Program-made: the position numbers and the translations under genes
The notes under the pieces: model-generated
The model's database searches: none
What the model was told of the DNA's origin: nothing
The model's input: the letters and a program-made list of their open reading frames with translations, nothing else
Assembly (NCBI RefSeq): GCF_010731895.1
Contig: NZ_AP022596.1
Span: 1,860,001 to 1,924,000 of the forward strand
Length of the DNA stretch: 64,000 bases
Reading direction: 5' to 3'
Source of the DNA: Mycolicibacterium helvum
Lineage (GTDB): Bacteria > Actinomycetota > Actinomycetes > Mycobacteriales > Mycobacteriaceae
Shown here: positions 8,052-15,083 of the stretch, piece by piece
Position numbering within the stretch: position 1 is the first letter of the stretch
How the letters are laid out: every line of letters begins with the position of its first letter

Positions 8052-8592
8052 CCAGGCCACGCAGGCGCTGGACGACGGGGAGCAATTCGGGCGGGCCACG
8101 GCGGTACGGCAGGCCATCAAGGCTCTCGTCGGCCAGGGAATGTCTCCAGAGGGAGCGGCAGAGGTAGTTAAGCACCTCACCGAGTACGGCGGCCTGACGA
8201 TGACAGGCGCCGAGCGATACGGCGATAGCGTTCCGGGAGGACGGCACGCGCTACCAAGCGTTCTGTCCGCCGAAGATGCACGAGCGCTCAGCAGAATCGC
8301 TGGGCATATCAGCAAGGTTGGCGACGCGATTCAACTCGGACTTGCGGTGAACGACTGGGCCCACGGCGGAAGCAATGAGGATCTTGGTGCGGCAACGGGT
8401 TCCGTCCTGGGAGGCGCGGGCGGAGCATGGGCGGCTGGCACCGCTGCTGCCATGTTCACCGACCCATGGACGGCAGCCACGGTCGCGGTCGTCGGAGCGA
8501 TCGTGTGCGGCAAAATGGGCGAGCAGGTAGGTGGGGGAATCGGCGGTCTATTTGACCCCTCCTACGCCGGAGGCGGAGGGAAAAGCTGGTGA
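8041..8592 (+). CDS. Effector copy 1, C-terminal part with glycine-rich hydrophobic domain
   Basis: This 183-residue frame aligns with the C-terminal third of the intact effector at 9117-10640 (MSADQATQALDDGEQFGR against MTADQATQQLDECEQFGR). After a divergent middle it ends in a hydrophobic, glycine-patterned region at about residues 115-172 (GSVLGGAGGAWAAG, then TVAVVGAIVCGK and GEQVGGGIGGLFD) and the shared tail AGGGGKSW. ATG 8041 lies inside the end of the preceding frame, so termination and re-initiation could express it. Patterned Gly helices are typical of membrane-inserting toxins, and a small membrane protein starts four bases after its stop. Expression as a separate protein is an inference. 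Confidence 0.65.
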   Translation: MSADQATQALDDGEQFGRATAVRQAIKALVGQGMSPEGAAEVVKHLTEYGGLTMTGAERYGDSVPGGRHALPSVLSAEDARALSRIAGHISKVGDAIQLGLAVNDWAHGGSNEDLGAATGSVLGGAGGAWAAGTAAAMFTDPWTAATVAVVGAIVCGKMGEQVGGGIGGLFDPSYAGGGGKSW

Positions 8593-8596
8593 GAAA

Positions 8597-8947
8597 ATGA
8601 CCCCGCAGAGCAACATGCTGTTGGTGTGGCTGGCGTTCGCCGCAGTCGGGATTGGCCTACTCGGCAGTACACGCGCGCCGTGGAAATCCCACACGTTGTC
8701 ACCAGATTCGATTGAGCGACGTTTCTACTGGATTGGATGCTCTACCGGATGCGTCCTGCTCTTTTTCTCCCAGATACCGGATTGGTCTCGTGGCCTCTTC
8801 GGCGGGGTGGCGGCAGGGCTGGCATTGACCGCGATCGCGTTTCTCCGCTCGAACCATCTCAAGGTGGGCGGAAAGATATATGCCGCCTTCGATTTTCTGC
8901 GCCGCCCGGATCGTCCACCGGCGCTCGGCACCAAGGATCCGCAGTGA
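8597..8947 (+). CDS. Small three-helix membrane protein, candidate immunity protein for effector copy 1
   Basis: This 116-residue protein starts at ATG 8597, four bases after the effector stop. It has three hydrophobic helices (MLLVWLAFAAVGIGLLGS; WIGCSTGCVLLFFSQI; GGVAAGLALTAIAFL) and a basic cytoplasmic tail (FLRRPDRPPALG). It is paralogous to the protein at 10644: both share WKSxTLSPDSIxRR, a W-x-G-C helix start, QxPxW..GLF and the tail RPDRxPAL. Pairing of a short membrane protein directly after a protein with a membrane-active-looking C-terminus is the arrangement of pore-forming toxin and immunity pairs. The immunity role is inferred; a chaperone or translocation partner is an alternative. 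Confidence 0.6.
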   Translation: MTPQSNMLLVWLAFAAVGIGLLGSTRAPWKSHTLSPDSIERRFYWIGCSTGCVLLFFSQIPDWSRGLFGGVAAGLALTAIAFLRSNHLKVGGKIYAAFDFLRRPDRPPALGTKDPQ

Positions 8948-8992
8948 GGCCCGGAAGTGCACGTCGGGCATTAGGCATTCGATGTGGTCGAA
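8935..8992 (+). repeat. Module-end element, copy 1
   Basis: This stretch of 58 bases resembles 11053-11109, with one gap and roughly three quarters identity by eye. It marks the end of the duplicated module. It spans the stop of the membrane-protein gene and the start of the next module. Confidence 0.6.
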
Positions 8993-9119
8993 GACCATCC
9001 GAAGGTCGCTATCCGATGCGCACAGCAATCACGTTCAGCGGCTTCGGGAGCACGAAAATCACCGCGGTGTTCCTCGCCATGGAGGAACGCAACGCCGAGG
9101 CCTTGCGTTCGATGCAGTG
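8993..9119 (+). pseudogene. Remnant of the 3' half of a second EspC-like gene
   Basis: The DNA aligns with the end of the EspC-like gene (about 7345-7509): the AGCAATCAC, GGAGCACGAA and GTGTTCCTCGCCATGGAGGA blocks are conserved. It lacks a net 35 bases between ATCAC and GTGTTCC, which shifts the frame, and there is no 5' half. The final residues (FLAMEERNAEALRSMQ) and the GTGA overlap with the next effector gene survive. The module evidently once had its own EspC-like gene. Confidence 0.75.
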
Positions 9120-10054
9120 ACCGACTATCCGAGCCTGACCCACATCAGCATCGGCGCCCTCATCGGAGAAGCCGGGGGCGATCCGTGGCAGATCGACGAG
9201 ACGATGCAGAGCGGGGATCCCGGTGCGATCGCCGATCTGGGCCGCGCGTTCTACAGCGCCGGCGCCTGCACCGCCGAGACCTATGCCGAATTCGCCCAGG
9301 CCCAGACGCGGTTCCGGGCGTCGTGGAATCGGGACAACGACGAGCACCCGATCAACGACAGCGCCGAGGTGCAACGCGCCACCACCCGACTGATGGTTCA
9401 ACGCGACCAGTTGCCCGCGATCGGCGCGGACCTGTCGACCATCGCCGCTAATCTTGCTGAAGCCCAACGGTTTTCCAGCCTGCAGATCGACACCCTGAAT
9501 ACCGAGTTGCACTACCTCGACGCACTCATCGATCAGGCACTGACCCATGATCAGGACACCTCGGCGTTGGAGGACAACGCGATCTCGGTGACCTCCAGCG
9601 CGCTGCATCAGGTCGAGGCCCTTCGTGATGACTACGGCGCCAAGCTGGACGCGTCGTTGACTGACCTGCGCGCCGAACACGGCTACGACCCCGCCCCCAT
9701 CGAGGATGTCGACGGCGACGGCCAACCCGACACCGCGCAGCGCGGCCGAGAATCCACCGACTACTACGACGCCAACCAGCGCGCCAAAGACGAAGCACTC
9801 GTCAACAGCAACGGCCCCATGACCCAGGAAAAAGCCGACGCCACAGCACGTTTACGCGACTTCACCACCGCAACCAACCCAGCCGCCGACCCCGACGCCC
9901 GACGGCTCGCCGGCGAACGCCTCGATGATTTCAGGATGGCGAACTTCGTCGGACCACTCCCCAAAGATCCCATCCTCGGCGGGGATGCCCGCACGCGAGC
10001 CCGCAGCAGGCTAGACCTGCAACGCCAACTGCAGCAAGGGCGCTACGGCCTGCC
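9117..10054 (+). repeat. Duplicated effector core, copy 2 (undeleted)
   Basis: This is the fuller partner of 7506-8038. Its two extra segments, from 9192 and from 9668, are bounded by the direct repeats GCAGATCGAC and GCGCGCC respectively. Confidence 0.85.
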
Positions 10055-10640
10055 ACCGATGACAGCTGACCAGGCCACCCAGCAGCTCGACGAGTGTGAA
10101 CAATTCGGACGCGTTGTAGCCGTGAAGCAGGCGATTTTCGCTCTCACCAGTCAAGGCATGTCCGAGGATGGCGCCAAGCTGGTGATTCGCGACTTAATTC
10201 ATCGAGCACGCGACCTGGCGAACAGCGCCAGTCTTCCTCTCAAGGGCGTCGAAACATACGCAGATGGAGTGCCTCAAGGGGGCCACGCCAAGCTGACTGA
10301 TCTGCTGTCGCCGGAAGACGCGAGAATATGGGGCCCCATCGCGAAGTACGCCGGCACGGCGGGAGACGCGTTGCAACTTGGGATCGCAGTGAACGACTTT
10401 CGTCACGGTGGGGACAACAAGTACGAAGAGCTCGGTAGCTCCACCGGCGGCGTTTTCGGCGGCGCGGCGGCCGGATGGGGTGCGGCAGCACTGGCTGGGT
10501 CGTTTACTGGTCCATGGACGACGGCCGCAATCGTCGTCGCAGCCAGCTTCCTCGGCGGCCTGGGTGGCGAAAACCTTGGTGGCAGGATCGGCAGTTATTT
10601 CGATCCCAGCATGGCTGGCGGCGGCGGAAAGAGTTGGTAG
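9117..10640 (+). CDS. Putative type VII-associated effector, copy 2 (507 aa, intact)
   Basis: The start is GTG 9117, equivalent to the coupled GTG of copy 1; the frame stays open upstream but enters remnant DNA. About residues 1-315 form a helical, charged core almost identical to copy 1 where copy 1 is retained. Residues 196-206 contain DVDGDGQPD, which fits the DxDxDGxxD calcium-binding loop. About 315-430 is a divergent middle (YADGVPQGGHAKLTDLLSPE). About 438-495 is a glycine-patterned hydrophobic domain (GGVFGGAAAGWGAAALAG; AAIVVAASFLGGLGG) ending in AGGGGKSW. The layout of shared N-terminus and variable hydrophobic tip resembles polymorphic toxins. In M. tuberculosis, Rv2797c-like proteins stand next to EspC-like genes in the same way (from memory). 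Toxic or membrane-depolarising activity is an inference, not seen directly. Confidence 0.7.
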   Translation: MTDYPSLTHISIGALIGEAGGDPWQIDETMQSGDPGAIADLGRAFYSAGACTAETYAEFAQAQTRFRASWNRDNDEHPINDSAEVQRATTRLMVQRDQLPAIGADLSTIAANLAEAQRFSSLQIDTLNTELHYLDALIDQALTHDQDTSALEDNAISVTSSALHQVEALRDDYGAKLDASLTDLRAEHGYDPAPIEDVDGDGQPDTAQRGRESTDYYDANQRAKDEALVNSNGPMTQEKADATARLRDFTTATNPAADPDARRLAGERLDDFRMANFVGPLPKDPILGGDARTRARSRLDLQRQLQQGRYGLPPMTADQATQQLDECEQFGRVVAVKQAIFALTSQGMSEDGAKLVIRDLIHRARDLANSASLPLKGVETYADGVPQGGHAKLTDLLSPEDARIWGPIAKYAGTAGDALQLGIAVNDFRHGGDNKYEELGSSTGGVFGGAAAGWGAAALAGSFTGPWTTAAIVVAASFLGGLGGENLGGRIGSYFDPSMAGGGGKSW

Positions 10641-10643
10641 GAA

Positions 10644-10988
10644 ATGCAGCAACTGTTCGGATGGACCGCCCTTGTCGCCCTCGCGACAGGCACGACGCTC
10701 AGCATGTTTCCGCTCTGGAAATCTGCGACCCTCTCGCCCGACTCGATTCAGCGCCGGGTGTGGTGGACCGGCTGCGCGGTGACCTCGATTTCATTGTTCT
10801 TATCTCAGTTGCCGTACTGGCAAGGTGGGCTCTTCGCGGCAATCATGACCGCAGTAGCCCTGTTCTTTGTTGCCGGCTTCTGGACCAACTTCATCAAGAT
10901 CCACGGCCGCGTCTACGGCGCGTTTAGCCACAACCGCCCTGACCGATTGCCCGCGTTGGCTCAAGTTGACGAAGACCAGGATGAGTGA
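10644..10988 (+). CDS. Small membrane protein, candidate immunity protein for effector copy 2
   Basis: This 114-residue protein has three hydrophobic helices (GWTALVALATGTTLSMFPLW; WWTGCAVTSISLFLSQLPYW; GLFAAIMTAVALFFVAGFW) and a polar C-terminus (RPDRLPALAQVDEDQDE). It starts three bases after the effector stop, with GGTAGGAA acting as ribosome site across the junction. It is the paralogue of the protein at 8597; the loop SPDSIxRR and the W-x-G-C helix start are kept, but much of the rest differs. Co-divergence with the effector tip is what a matched toxin and immunity pair would show. It is also the last gene of the accessory island. Confidence 0.6.
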   Translation: MQQLFGWTALVALATGTTLSMFPLWKSATLSPDSIQRRVWWTGCAVTSISLFLSQLPYWQGGLFAAIMTAVALFFVAGFWTNFIKIHGRVYGAFSHNRPDRLPALAQVDEDQDE

Positions 10989-11052
10989 GTCCTTGCGCTG
11001 CAAGGCACAGCGGTTCAATAGCGTGGGCCGCATACACACCAGTAAAGCCATC

Positions 11053-11109
11053 GGGTCCGCAATGAGGCTGGAAGATCACTTCGGACATTCGGCATCCGCA
11101 GTGATCGAT
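11053..11109 (+). repeat. Module-end element, copy 2
   Basis: Partner of 8935-8992. Here it lies in non-coding DNA about 65 bases after the second membrane-protein gene. Apart from this element and the -10 box at 11184, I see nothing functional in 10989-11195. Confidence 0.6.
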
Positions 11110-11183
11110 GGCCCGGCGGACAGTGCACTGTGCGACGGTCGGCAAAGCCGGTGTCGGCTGGCGAGCCGAAGTCCCTACGCGGC

Positions 11184-11189
11184 TACGTT
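11184..11189 (+). promoter_or_regulatory. Candidate -10 box (TACGTT), leaderless start
   Basis: TACGTT fits TAnnnT and is six bases before ATG 11196, with no ribosome site between them. This implies a leaderless mRNA for the kinase/phosphatase gene and supports ATG 11196 over the upstream in-frame start at 11130. Confidence 0.4.
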
Positions 11190-11195
11190 GGGTTG

Positions 11196-12686
11196 ATGAC
11201 ATCGCGAAGCTTGCTCGAGGGTCAGGGCATCCGACAGATCACCGGCGGGCTGGGGACGCTGGACCGCGAGGTGTTCGAGGCAGTCGCCGAATCACCGACC
11301 GCACTGCTCGACAAGGCGATGCCACTCCTGACCCGCGCCGCCGATCACTCCAAGCTGTGGTTCGCCATCGCCGCTGCCCTGGCCGCGACGGGATCTCCCT
11401 CGGCACGGCGCGGTGCCGGCCGCGGGGTGGTCACCCTGGCCGTCACCAGCCTGGTGACCAATCAGGTCGCTAAACGCGCGTGGAAGCGCCCCCGGCCCAA
11501 CACCACCAGGGTGCCGCTGGTGCGGCAGGCCCGCAGGATGCCGACCTCGAACTCGCTGCCGTCCGGACACTCGGCCAGTGCGGCCGCCTTCGCCGTGGGG
11601 GTGGGCCTGGAGAATCCGCCGCTGGGGCTGGGTCTGGCGCTGCTGGCGGGCCTGGTGGGTCTGTCGCGTGTGGCCACGGGGGCGCACTATCCCGGCGACG
11701 TGTTCGCCGGCTTCGGTATCGGGGCCGCGATCGCGGTGCTGGGCGGCCGGCTGGTGCCACCCATCGTGCCGGCCAAGTTGCCGACAACCGAGCCGCTGAC
11801 CATCGAGACCCCCGAGCGCCCCGAGGGCGACGGCGTCGTCCTGGTGGTCAACCCCGCCTCCGGCAGTGGGAACGGCGCACGAGTCATCGACGAGGTCCGC
11901 GAGAAGCTCCCGAAAGCTGAGATCGTCGAACTCGGCGAGAACGACGACCCCGAGACCGTGTTGCGGGCGGCCGCCGAGCGCGCCGAGGTGCTCGGTGTGG
12001 GCGGCGGCGACGGCACGGTGGCGTCCGCGGCAGCGGTGGCCGTATCCGCAGGGCTGCCGCTGGCGGTCTTCCCCGCCGGCACGTTCAACCACTTCGCCAA
12101 GGACATCGGCTGCGACACTGTCGAGCGCACCGTCTCGGCCATCCGCTCGGGCAGCGCGTCCTATGTCGATCTGGTCTGTCTCAACGACGACCAGATGGTG
12201 ATCAACACCGCGAGCATCGGCGCCTACCCGCGGTTCGTGCGCACCCGGGAGAAGCTCGAGCACAAGATCGGCAAACCGCTGGCAGGCATGTACGCGATGC
12301 TGCACACGCTGCGCAGCGAGACGCCGGTGCGCATCCGCTACGACAACAAGACGCTCGAAACGTCGTTGTTCTTTCTCGGCAATTCTGTATATCTCCCATC
12401 AGGTTTCGCGCCGTCGCGGCGCACCCGGATGGACGACGGGCTCATCGACATCCGCATCCTGGAAACCGGTCGGCGGTGGAGCCGGTTGCGTATTCTCACC
12501 GCACTCGTGCTGGGCCGCCTGGAACGCAGTCCTCTTTACCACGAGATGCAGGTACCGGAATTCTCCTTCGAGGCGGTCGACGGACCGACCCCGCTGGCGC
12601 GCGACGGTGAGGTCGGCGACACCTATGACCACGCGAGCTTCACTGCCCGGTATCGGGTGCTACCGGTCTTTCGTCCACTGAAGTGA
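11196..12686 (+). CDS. PAP2 phosphatase / diacylglycerol kinase-like fusion protein
   Basis: This 496-residue protein joins two lipid enzymes. The N-terminal half (about 1-200) is a PAP2-type membrane phosphatase with the three motif blocks KRAWKRPRP, PSGHSAS and SRVATGAHYPGDV and several membrane helices. The C-terminal half (about 215-495) is a DAGK/sphingosine-kinase-type domain with VLVVNPASGSGNG at its start, the nucleotide motif GGGDGTVASAA and PAGTFNHFAKDIG. Such a fusion could dephosphorylate one phospholipid intermediate and phosphorylate another in the same cycle; the substrates are unknown. The 3' end overlaps that of a convergent, separate PAP2 gene by 47 bases. The call of the two domains is secure. 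Confidence 0.88.
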   Translation: MTSRSLLEGQGIRQITGGLGTLDREVFEAVAESPTALLDKAMPLLTRAADHSKLWFAIAAALAATGSPSARRGAGRGVVTLAVTSLVTNQVAKRAWKRPRPNTTRVPLVRQARRMPTSNSLPSGHSASAAAFAVGVGLENPPLGLGLALLAGLVGLSRVATGAHYPGDVFAGFGIGAAIAVLGGRLVPPIVPAKLPTTEPLTIETPERPEGDGVVLVVNPASGSGNGARVIDEVREKLPKAEIVELGENDDPETVLRAAAERAEVLGVGGGDGTVASAAAVAVSAGLPLAVFPAGTFNHFAKDIGCDTVERTVSAIRSGSASYVDLVCLNDDQMVINTASIGAYPRFVRTREKLEHKIGKPLAGMYAMLHTLRSETPVRIRYDNKTLETSLFFLGNSVYLPSGFAPSRRTRMDDGLIDIRILETGRRWSRLRILTALVLGRLERSPLYHEMQVPEFSFEAVDGPTPLARDGEVGDTYDHASFTARYRVLPVFRPLK

Positions 12687-13308
12687 TCCCGCGAGGCGGC
12701 GCCAGCCGCAGGCACAGCAGGTAGTAGAGGTAACCGAGCGCCCATCCGGCCACCACGTCGGAGGGGTGGTGCACGTTGAGCACCACCCGAGCCGAGCCGA
12801 CCAGGACGACCAGCACGCCACCCAGCACCGCCAATGCTGTCCGCCATCTGGGGGCGAGGCTGGCCCACAGCACCGTGAGCAGGGCCAGCACACCGACCAC
12901 CACGCCCAGAGCGTGCCCGGACGGAAACGACGTCGACGAGCCGTACACCAGCGCCGTCGACGGTCGTGGCCGGCCGGCAAGGTACTTGGCACCCTCGGCG
13001 AGAGCCCCCATCAACCCGATGCTGACCACCAGAAACACCGCCGTCGCCACGTTACGGCGAATCAAAGCGACGATGACGAGCACGAGCGCGATCACCCGAA
13101 ATCCGTTCGGCCCGAACACGGTGCAGAACACGTCCCAGAACGACACCCACCCCGGGTGCGCCACGCCGATCTTGTGGAATGTCTGTAGCGACTGAGTGTC
13201 GACGGTATCCAGCCAGGCCCAGTTCTGGGCATAGCCGACCCACATCGCCGCGTACACCAGCACGGCGACGACAACCGATGCGACCAACCAGGATTTTCTC
13301 GACGTCAT
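12640..13308 (-). CDS. PAP2-family membrane phosphatase
   Basis: This 222-residue membrane protein has about six helices and the full PAP2 signature: KYLAGRPRP, SFPSGHALG and SARVVLNVHHPSDV. The two His residues and the Arg in these blocks form the active site, which faces outward. The family hydrolyses lipid phosphates such as phosphatidate, undecaprenyl diphosphate or polyprenyl phosphates; the substrate cannot be read from sequence. It ends inside the 3' end of the PAP2/kinase fusion gene on the other strand, so the two neighbours both carry PAP2 chemistry but are not co-transcribed. The start is ATG 13308. Confidence 0.88.
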   Translation of the reverse strand: MTSRKSWLVASVVVAVLVYAAMWVGYAQNWAWLDTVDTQSLQTFHKIGVAHPGWVSFWDVFCTVFGPNGFRVIALVLVIVALIRRNVATAVFLVVSIGLMGALAEGAKYLAGRPRPSTALVYGSSTSFPSGHALGVVVGVLALLTVLWASLAPRWRTALAVLGGVLVVLVGSARVVLNVHHPSDVVAGWALGYLYYLLCLRLAPPRGITSVDERPVAPDTGQ

Positions 13309-13341
13309 CCCTACTTCAGTACCACGTGATCCGGCCCGGTC

Positions 13342-13683
13342 TTGCGGGTGGCCGTATTCCTGCGCCGGTGGTTTGGAATCGGCAAGCTTCCGCGCGAGAT
13401 GCGCGAGCAGTTCGAGGGCGAAGGCATCATCTATCTGGCGGAGTATGTCCCGGTGAGTCGTCGGTTCAGCGGCCAGCTATCGCTGACCGACAAGGTGGAC
13501 ATTGCGAGTACCGCACAATCCGTAACTAGCGCCGATCGATTCCGGCTGTGGATAACCCTTGTACGGTGTGCCGGGTGTAGGCACGGTCACTCGGCGGGGC
13601 AAGCTAGACCCCACGAACCGAACGGAGGCATCCCGCGTGAGCCAGCCGCACCGCGACAACCTGCTGATCGTCCACTGGCATGA
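13342..13683 (+). CDS. Short hypothetical protein, probably a truncated gene
   Basis: The frame opens with TTG at 13342 and reads RVAVFLRRWFGIGKLPREMR, then EGEGIIYLAEYVPVSRRFSG and QLSLTDKVDIAS. These first 60 or so residues have the character of a real mycobacterial protein. From about residue 65 the reading turns into Arg/Pro/His-rich sequence typical of non-coding frames, and it overlaps the sulfatase start by 47 bases. The simplest reading is the 5' part of a gene whose middle and end have been deleted. It fills the only stretch longer than 300 bases (13309-13636) without a confident gene. A functional short protein cannot be excluded. Confidence 0.35.
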   Translation: MRVAVFLRRWFGIGKLPREMREQFEGEGIIYLAEYVPVSRRFSGQLSLTDKVDIASTAQSVTSADRFRLWITLVRCAGCRHGHSAGQARPHEPNGGIPREPAAPRQPADRPLA

Positions 13684-15028
13684 CCTGGGCCGTTGCCTGG
13701 GCGTCTACGGATATCCAGGGGTGTCGAGCCCACGCCTGGACCAGCTCGCCGCCGAGGGCATCGTGTTCACCCGCTCCCATGCCACCGCTCCGCTGTGCTC
13801 CCCCTCGCGCGGCTCGCTGTTCACCGGCCGCTATCCGCACAGCAACGGCCTGGTCGGCCTGGCCCACCACGGCTTCGAGTACCGCGCCGGCGTCCGCACG
13901 CTACCCCACATCCTGCACGAACATGGCTGGTATTCAGCGCTTTTCGGAATGCAGCACGAAACGTCGTTCCCAGTTCGGTTGGGGTACGACGAGTTCGACG
14001 TATCCAACTCGTACTGCGAGTACGTCGTCGAGCGGGCGCAGGAATGGCTGACCGAAAGCGCGCCGATAGAGCGGGGCACTCCGTTCCTGTTGACCGCGGG
14101 CTTCTTCGAAACCCACCGCCCCTACCCCCGCGACCGCTACGAACCCGCCGACAATGCCGACGTCGACGTCCCCGACTTCCTGCCTGACACCCCAGAAGTG
14201 CGTGGTGACCTCGCCGAGTTCTACGGCTCGATTGCCGTCGCCGACGCCGCGGTGGGCCGACTTCTCGACACGCTCGCCGAAACGCGGCTCGACAATGACA
14301 CGTGGGTGGTGTTCCTGACCGACCACGGCCCGGCGTTCCCCCGCGCGAAGTCCACCCTCTACGACGCCGGCACCGGCATCGCAACGATCATCCGCCCGCC
14401 GCGCCGTCTACAGCACAGCCCACTCGTCTACGACGAGCTGTTCAGTGGCGTGGATCTGCTACCGACTCTGCTGGAGCTGGTCGGCATCACCCCAGGCGGG
14501 GATATCGAAGGGCTGTCCCATGCCGGTAATCTTCTTGCACAGCAAGGCAATCCGGTCGAGATTCGCGATCACGTCTATACCGAGAAGACCTACCACGACT
14601 CCTACGATCCGATCCGGGCGATCCGCACCAAGAAATACAGCTACATCGAGAACTACGCGCCGCGACCACTGCTCGACTTGCCGCTGGACATCGAAGAAAG
14701 CCCATCCGGCCAGGCGGTCGAGCCGTTCATCAGCGGGCCCCGCCCGGCACGCGAGTTGTACGACCTGGAAGCCGACCCCGCCGAGTTGACCAATCTGCTC
14801 GACGCCGACGAGACCGGCGAAGCCGAGAAGATCGCCGAAGATCTTGCGGTCCGGCTCGATGAGTGGCGACGCAAGACCGGCGACGTCATACCCTCTGAGT
14901 TTGTCGGAACGCGGATCGCGGCCCGCTATACCGAAACGTACTTTCAGATTAATGGCCTGACCCTGACCAGCCGTTCCGCCATTGCTTCGGAGCGCGGGCT
15001 CGACGATGAAGTTGGTTCGCAGCAATAG
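13637..15028 (+). CDS. Type I sulfatase (formylglycine-dependent), Rv0296c-like
   Basis: The protein is 463 residues and starts at GTG 13637, which has ACGGAGG at 13622-13628 and a suitable spacer; the longer open frame from 13559 lacks one. The signature LCSPSRGSLFTGRYPH puts the Cys to be converted to formylglycine at about residue 54. Metal-binding Asp and His residues are present (the HWHDLGR block near the N-terminus and VVFLTDHGPAFPR around 230). It has no signal peptide, so it would act in the cytoplasm. It would release sulfate from a sulfate ester; the substrate is unknown. It precedes the trehalose sulfotransferase and the PAPS-making genes, and in M. tuberculosis Rv0296c likewise neighbours stf0. 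Confidence 0.88.
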   Translation: MSQPHRDNLLIVHWHDLGRCLGVYGYPGVSSPRLDQLAAEGIVFTRSHATAPLCSPSRGSLFTGRYPHSNGLVGLAHHGFEYRAGVRTLPHILHEHGWYSALFGMQHETSFPVRLGYDEFDVSNSYCEYVVERAQEWLTESAPIERGTPFLLTAGFFETHRPYPRDRYEPADNADVDVPDFLPDTPEVRGDLAEFYGSIAVADAAVGRLLDTLAETRLDNDTWVVFLTDHGPAFPRAKSTLYDAGTGIATIIRPPRRLQHSPLVYDELFSGVDLLPTLLELVGITPGGDIEGLSHAGNLLAQQGNPVEIRDHVYTEKTYHDSYDPIRAIRTKKYSYIENYAPRPLLDLPLDIEESPSGQAVEPFISGPRPARELYDLEADPAELTNLLDADETGEAEKIAEDLAVRLDEWRRKTGDVIPSEFVGTRIAARYTETYFQINGLTLTSRSAIASERGLDDEVGSQQ

Positions 15029-15055
15029 TTTTCGTCACTCGGAGTTTATATTTCT

Positions 15056-15073
15056 GACGGCGGCGTCGCCGTC
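15056..15073 (+). terminator. Perfect GC-rich hairpin after the sulfatase gene
   Basis: GACGGCG, a GCGT loop and CGCCGTC form a seven-base-pair stem about 28 bases after the sulfatase stop and 23 before the next start. No U-tract follows, so it is a weak or Rho-assisted terminator at best. It could separate the sulfatase from the stf0 transcript. Confidence 0.35.
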
Positions 15074-15083
15074 CAACTGCCAT

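Noticed and set aside
8880..9116. Extending effector copy 2 upstream to give a 586-residue protein
   Set aside because: The extra N-terminus is a wrong-frame reading of the membrane-protein gene end and the EspC-like remnant. GTG 9117 corresponds exactly to the coupled start of copy 1.
10924..11202. Minus-strand 92-codon frame after the second module
   Set aside because: No domain, and it overlaps the repeated module-end element and the promoter of the kinase gene. It might be a relic but cannot be supported.
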